Assembly (NCBI GenBank): GCA_002721165.1
Contig: PBJS01000020.1
Coordinates: 1-17,715 of the forward strand
DNA: 17,715 nucleotides
From: Legionellales bacterium
GTDB lineage: Bacteria > Pseudomonadota > Gammaproteobacteria > Eutrophobiales > Eutrophobiaceae
Direction of reading: 5' to 3'
The notes beneath the pieces are model-generated. The model had not been told where the DNA came from and ran no database searches. It saw only the letters and a program-made list of their open reading frames with translations. Shown here in pieces: positions 13,655 to 17,715 of this stretch. How positions within the stretch are numbered: the first letter of the stretch is position 1; each line of letters begins with the position of its first letter. Both the position numbers and the translations under genes were made by a program.

Positions 13655-15520
13655 ATGAAAACACAGATACATCAAAACAGATATTTTGTGGTGTTTTTTA
13701 AGACAACACTTTATTTACTGATCCTTTTTGTATTTTCTAGATTTTCTTTAGCTGATGAGTCAATCATCGATCAAAATCATAAGCTCCCCGAGGATTATGA
13801 AGCTCAGTGGGAAAGATTGGTTAGTGATGTTGAACCAAAATTACTTGGTGGGGGCGGAGGTATTGACCCTCATCTTGAGATATTAAAGCAATCACAATAT
13901 CCGTCGGCGGCATTATGCGGCCGTTGTCACCAGCGAATTTTTACTGAATGGGCATCATCAAACCACGCTTATGCGTCAATCTCGCCGATGTTTCATAAAT
14001 TTGAACAGGCAGTCAATGCACTAACATCTGGCACTATGGGCAGTTTTTGTGTGCGCTGTCATCAACAAGTCGGGACTCAGATTGGCGAACCCAGAGAATC
14101 ACCTCTGTGGGAACGTTCGTTAGTGGCAAGAGAGGGAATAACATGCATCACATGCCACAGGGTTAATCAATCATTCTTTAAGGTTAATGGTGAGCGACAT
14201 GTAAACCCAGGTAGTATTTATGAGCCCGTTTATAATACTGGAGACGCTCCCGGTGTTGCCGAAGTAATAGCCGAGCGTGATTTTTATAAAATATCAACTA
14301 GCCCTGAAGAAGAGGGTTTCCCTATTCATGGTGGCGCTAAGGTTTTTGAAACGATTGGGCAATCGGAATTTTGTGTGTCATGCCATCAGGTGGCAGTTAA
14401 CATAGGCATCAAGCTAGAAGTAGTTTGGGAACAGTATAGAGATAGTCCTGCTTTTAGAAAAGGAGTGACGTGCCAAGATTGTCATATGGGGAAAATACCT
14501 GGTGAGGCAAAAGGTTATGATACAGGCCCCGTGGCAATCGTAAACGGACGTGTTGTTGGCGATGCTAATCGTAAACATTCGAACCATGCTTTTTATGGAC
14601 CCGGTTATCCAATTGCACATCCCGGTCTATTTCCATTTAATGTTCGTGCACTTAAATGGTCTGTTAAGGAATGGCTAACTTTTAATTATCGTGAACCATG
14701 GGGGATGCCTGATTGGGAGGATAAACTCGAACAGGAACTGGTTGAGACCCCAGAATTTCCGGAGATATGGTCAGCACGAAAAGTACGCGAAGAAGCAAGG
14801 TACATAATTGGTCAAAACGAAAAACTTTTGGAAAATAAACGTCTTGATCGTCTTGCTGTTATGGAGAACGGAAGTCGTATTGATGGACCTTTTTTTGATA
14901 AAGGCGGCCCAGAAATAGGTAAAGATTTAAATTTTCGGTATCGAGTAACCAACGTTGATGAAGGTCATAATCTTCCATCTGGATCATTAGGGGCGCAGCC
15001 TGAGATTTGGTTAAACGTTGTGCTTACCGATCCTGATGGGGAGCGCGTGTTTGAATCTGGTTATGTTGATAAATATGGCGATATGGTTGATCTTCATTCA
15101 ATAGAATTAGCTGAGGGAACAATCGAACATGATGATCAGCTCTTTAATTTACAAACAAAATTTTTGACAACAAATCTTAAAGGAACTGATCGGGAGATGT
15201 ATCTACCAGTTAATTTTGATATCGATCAGCTCCCCATGCTAAGGCCAGCCGGTCAGCCAACAACGGTTATGAACCACCCTCCATTTGCCAGAATGGAAGG
15301 ACGTTCTATTCCTCCATTAGCGCATCGTGATGCGAAGTATAAAGTCTCAGGAGATTTAATTAAAAAGCCTGGCACATACAAATTATCAGTAAGGATGCGT
15401 AGCCGTGCAGAGCCAATTTATTTTATGAAATTTGTTGGTGCAACACTTGATATGGAAAAACGGATTAATGAATGGATGATTGATATTCATCCATACACAG
15501 TCGAGTTTGACGTTAAATAG
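13655..15520 (+). CDS. Exported five-haem c-type cytochrome with C-terminal beta-sandwich-like domain
   Basis: The 621-residue protein starts with a signal peptide (hydrophobic about 11-30, probable cleavage after A33 in SLADES). Five CXXCH haem motifs lie in the first half: CGRCH 88-92, CVRCH 132-136, CITCH 164-168, CVSCH 240-244 and CQDCH 273-277. This is the spacing of cytochrome c554-like multihaem proteins, with further His residues (NHAY, MFHKF, KHSNHAF) as possible distal ligands. The second half, from about 400, contains VTNVDEGHNLPSG (about 431-443) followed by PEIWLNVVLTDPDGERVFESG, a beta-rich module that recurs at the C-terminus of several multihaem cytochromes. The start is 97 bases after the first cytochrome gene; the next gene begins 6 bases after its stop. 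A periplasmic or outer-membrane-associated electron carrier or reductase is likely. Confidence 0.88.
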   Translation: MKTQIHQNRYFVVFFKTTLYLLILFVFSRFSLADESIIDQNHKLPEDYEAQWERLVSDVEPKLLGGGGGIDPHLEILKQSQYPSAALCGRCHQRIFTEWASSNHAYASISPMFHKFEQAVNALTSGTMGSFCVRCHQQVGTQIGEPRESPLWERSLVAREGITCITCHRVNQSFFKVNGERHVNPGSIYEPVYNTGDAPGVAEVIAERDFYKISTSPEEEGFPIHGGAKVFETIGQSEFCVSCHQVAVNIGIKLEVVWEQYRDSPAFRKGVTCQDCHMGKIPGEAKGYDTGPVAIVNGRVVGDANRKHSNHAFYGPGYPIAHPGLFPFNVRALKWSVKEWLTFNYREPWGMPDWEDKLEQELVETPEFPEIWSARKVREEARYIIGQNEKLLENKRLDRLAVMENGSRIDGPFFDKGGPEIGKDLNFRYRVTNVDEGHNLPSGSLGAQPEIWLNVVLTDPDGERVFESGYVDKYGDMVDLHSIELAEGTIEHDDQLFNLQTKFLTTNLKGTDREMYLPVNFDIDQLPMLRPAGQPTTVMNHPPFARMEGRSIPPLAHRDAKYKVSGDLIKKPGTYKLSVRMRSRAEPIYFMKFVGATLDMEKRINEWMIDIHPYTVEFDVK

Positions 15521-15526
15521 AAAATC

Positions 15527-17715
15527 ATGTCCTTAGTTAACTACAAATTACAAAAGGCGGGTAAGTTTTTTTTTATTAGTGGGCTACTTTGTTTAGCTTT
15601 TGTGCATTCAGCTTTTGCAGAAATTGAATCTTCATTGAATAGTTGGGCAAAAGCATGGTCTTCACAAGATGTTACTCTATATTTTGAAAGTTATAGTGAA
15701 GAGTTTGTTTCATCAAAAGGATTAAGTCGGGAAGAATGGGAGAAAGAGAGAAAAATAAGGCTAATAACGCCAGATTACATCAAAGTTAATCTATCGGATA
15801 TAAAAGTGAATCAACACGATGTTGATTTTGTTGATGTCGATTTTATACAACACTATGAATCGAATAATTATAATGATGAAGTAATAAAGCGTTTAACAAT
15901 GCAGAAGATTGATAGTCAATGGTTAATCATTAAAGAAAAAGTACTTAAAACTGATGTAGAAGTAAAAAATTTAGTGTCCGAACATGATTCATCTGAAAAT
16001 GACTTAAATGAAATCGAATCTTACCCAAACGAAAGTGGAACTATAATTCAAGAAGACAGTATCTCAACCAAAGAAACCGTCGAAACAGTGTTAGCACGCT
16101 GGTCAGATTCATGGTCTTCTCAAGATATAGATGCTTATCTGAAAACTTATGCAGAAAATTTTGTTCCATCTAAAGAAATAAGTCGTAGTAAATGGGAAAA
16201 ACAACGTCGTAATAGAGTTACTTCCCCGAGCTTCATTAAAGTAACTTTAGCCAATACTGAAATTAAATCGCGTGGTCCGAATCATGTTAATGTTGAATTT
16301 TCACAGAGCTATAAATCAGATAGCTATAGTGATGATGTTAGAAAACTTATTTCTTTTCAAAGAATTAATGATCAATGGTTGATAACTGAAGAAAAAACAA
16401 TTAATGAGGCCACGATCCAAGAATCGAATACCGAAGAACGGGACCAAGATTATTTGGTAGCAGAGTTAGAACATCATAATGACAATACTCTAGATTACAA
16501 GGAAGATAGCATTGTTGAAGAAGTATCTACTAATGAAGAAGAAGGAGTGTTACGTCGAAGAGATGTCCCCCCTGAGACTTTATTAGAAGAAAGAAGTGGT
16601 AGTCCAAGGCATGAGGGACATCAGGCGCCGCCTGAGATGGATCCGCTTGCTCGTCCTTCTGAATTTGAACGTGATCTTTTTGGTAGTGACCCCTCTTATC
16701 CAGATGACGTTTATGATGTTGCTGAACAAATAAAAATTTATGGTGGAAAAACGCCATTTGATGAACCACGTCCTATTTTGGAATGGGGTTATCCACTATA
16801 TAGTGAAGGTGCTTTGGGGAGAACTTATACAACTTTCGGTGAAAAGAACCTCCTTAGGCCTCAATTATTAGTTTTTGGTGATTTTAGATCAGCGGTTGCA
16901 TTTAACGATAATGGTAACCAAGAAATTGGTCAGTTAGCAGCACGATTGAATCTTAATGTTGATCTAAAACTGACATCCACGGAACGAATTCATATGTTTT
17001 TAAGGCCAATAGATAAAAATAATAATTTTCTCCGCCATGAATTTTTTGGCGATGATCATGGTGAATTTGATTTTGTCTTAGATGGCAACATTGAAGCTCT
17101 TTTTTTCGAGGGTGATGTTGGCGCAATTCAATCTGGATTAACTGATAAATGGTCAACCTATGATTTACCTATCGCATTTGGTTTTATGCCGTTACTTTTT
17201 CAAAATGGACTTTGGGTTGAAGATGCATTCATTGGGGGTGCATTCACTATTCCAGCGAAGAATTCACCAAAATTTGATATTTCCAATATGGATGTCACTT
17301 TTTTCGCAGGTGCTGATAAGGTAACAAGCGCGGCAATAAAAAATGCTGATGGTCAAATTGAAGATAGTAAAAGCAATGTTTTCGGCGTGACAGCATTTAT
17401 TGAAACACGTGAAGGTTATTTTGAAGGCGGGTATGGTTTTATTGATGATAAGCGTGATGGAGATCAATTAAGTGATTTTGATTATCATAACCTGACAGCT
17501 TCGTGGACAAAACGATATGGCGGCAAACTTTCAAACTCGGTACGTGGTTTCTGGTCACTAGGGCAAACACCTAATGGCAGTAATACACAAACAGCAGATG
17601 GATTTGCGATTTTGGTGGAAAATTCACTGGTTACACATAAACCACTCACATTGATTCCGTACGCTAACTTCTTTATTGGGGTAGATAGACCTCAGCCACT
17701 TGTACGTGGCAATGA
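15527..17715 (+). CDS. Exported protein: two NTF2-like domains fused to a probable outer-membrane beta-barrel (3' end missing)
   Basis: The frame is open from the ATG at 15527 to the window end, 729 codons without a stop. A signal peptide ends near A31 (HSAFAEIES). Residues about 36-140 and 187-292 are two related copies of an NTF2/SnoaL-like domain of the kind seen at the end of Cds6-type L,D-transpeptidases; shared landmarks are W44/W196 with SSQD, FV-SK-SR, WEK, IKV and QWLI. An acidic linker (about 293-400) follows. From about 415 the sequence alternates polar and hydrophobic residues with aromatic ends (LLVFGDFRSAVAF, ARLNLNVDLKL, YFEGGYGFID, ANFFIGVD), as in outer-membrane barrels. It contains no haem motif. 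Six bases separate it from the cytochrome gene, so co-expression is very likely. The barrel assignment is inference. Confidence 0.8.
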   Translation, partial: MSLVNYKLQKAGKFFFISGLLCLAFVHSAFAEIESSLNSWAKAWSSQDVTLYFESYSEEFVSSKGLSREEWEKERKIRLITPDYIKVNLSDIKVNQHDVDFVDVDFIQHYESNNYNDEVIKRLTMQKIDSQWLIIKEKVLKTDVEVKNLVSEHDSSENDLNEIESYPNESGTIIQEDSISTKETVETVLARWSDSWSSQDIDAYLKTYAENFVPSKEISRSKWEKQRRNRVTSPSFIKVTLANTEIKSRGPNHVNVEFSQSYKSDSYSDDVRKLISFQRINDQWLITEEKTINEATIQESNTEERDQDYLVAELEHHNDNTLDYKEDSIVEEVSTNEEEGVLRRRDVPPETLLEERSGSPRHEGHQAPPEMDPLARPSEFERDLFGSDPSYPDDVYDVAEQIKIYGGKTPFDEPRPILEWGYPLYSEGALGRTYTTFGEKNLLRPQLLVFGDFRSAVAFNDNGNQEIGQLAARLNLNVDLKLTSTERIHMFLRPIDKNNNFLRHEFFGDDHGEFDFVLDGNIEALFFEGDVGAIQSGLTDKWSTYDLPIAFGFMPLLFQNGLWVEDAFIGGAFTIPAKNSPKFDISNMDVTFFAGADKVTSAAIKNADGQIEDSKSNVFGVTAFIETREGYFEGGYGFIDDKRDGDQLSDFDYHNLTASWTKRYGGKLSNSVRGFWSLGQTPNGSNTQTADGFAILVENSLVTHKPLTLIPYANFFIGVDRPQPLVRGN

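Noticed and set aside
16530..17467. Three minus-strand open frames of 67-79 codons at the right end
   Set aside because: They are antisense to the continuous reading frame of the barrel protein; their His- and Gln-rich content reflects the reverse of its codon bias.
1..17715. Mobile elements, CRISPR arrays or phage genes
   Set aside because: No transposase or integrase, terminal inverted repeats, regularly spaced repeats or phage structural genes were seen on either strand.

Overview
The window looks like chromosomal DNA of an AT-rich gammaproteobacterium. The housekeeping order pncC, recA, recX, alaS, lysC, csrA, tRNA-Ser(GCU), with guaA and tadA just upstream, is characteristic of that class. 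The proteins read cleanly with conserved catalytic residues, and no transposase, integrase, CRISPR array or rRNA was seen. The species cannot be named. The multiheme cytochromes at the right end suggest a respiratory or chemolithotrophic lifestyle, which is inference.

Layout: (1) 1-287 is the 3' end of a small cupredoxin-like copper protein. (2) 320-1894 is guaA. (3) 1905-3897 is a short AT-rich accessory block between guaA and tadA: a SAM methyltransferase on the minus strand, a minimal O6-alkylguanine-DNA alkyltransferase and an orphan DNA methyltransferase. (4) 3913-4868 is tadA overlapping pncC. (5) 4878-6059, minus strand, is a WYL-domain regulator of the BrxR/CapW type followed by a small two-helix membrane protein, divergent from recA. 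(6) 6229-11891 is recA, recX, alaS, lysC and csrA, followed by tRNA-Ser. (7) 12205 to the right edge is a three-gene redox locus: two exported five-haem cytochromes and an exported protein with two copies of an NTF2-like domain joined to a probable outer-membrane beta-barrel, cut by the window end.

The most interesting parts are the cytochrome/barrel locus, which may be a porin-cytochrome type electron conduit of unusual architecture, and the recA control region. That region has a strong sigma70-type promoter, no classical CTGT-N8-ACAG SOS box, repeated CTATR half-sites and a divergent WYL regulator. WYL regulators of this kind are known in defence and DNA-damage control, so a LexA-independent input to recA is a testable idea.

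Smaller points are a probable CTG start for recX that overlaps the recA stop, a DNA methyltransferase whose homology begins upstream of any usual start codon, an internal ribosome-binding site in lysC for a separate regulatory subunit, and a cluster of GGA motifs in the csrA leader. No gene-free stretch exceeds 300 bases; the longest gaps, about 170 bases each, lie before recA and before the first cytochrome gene.
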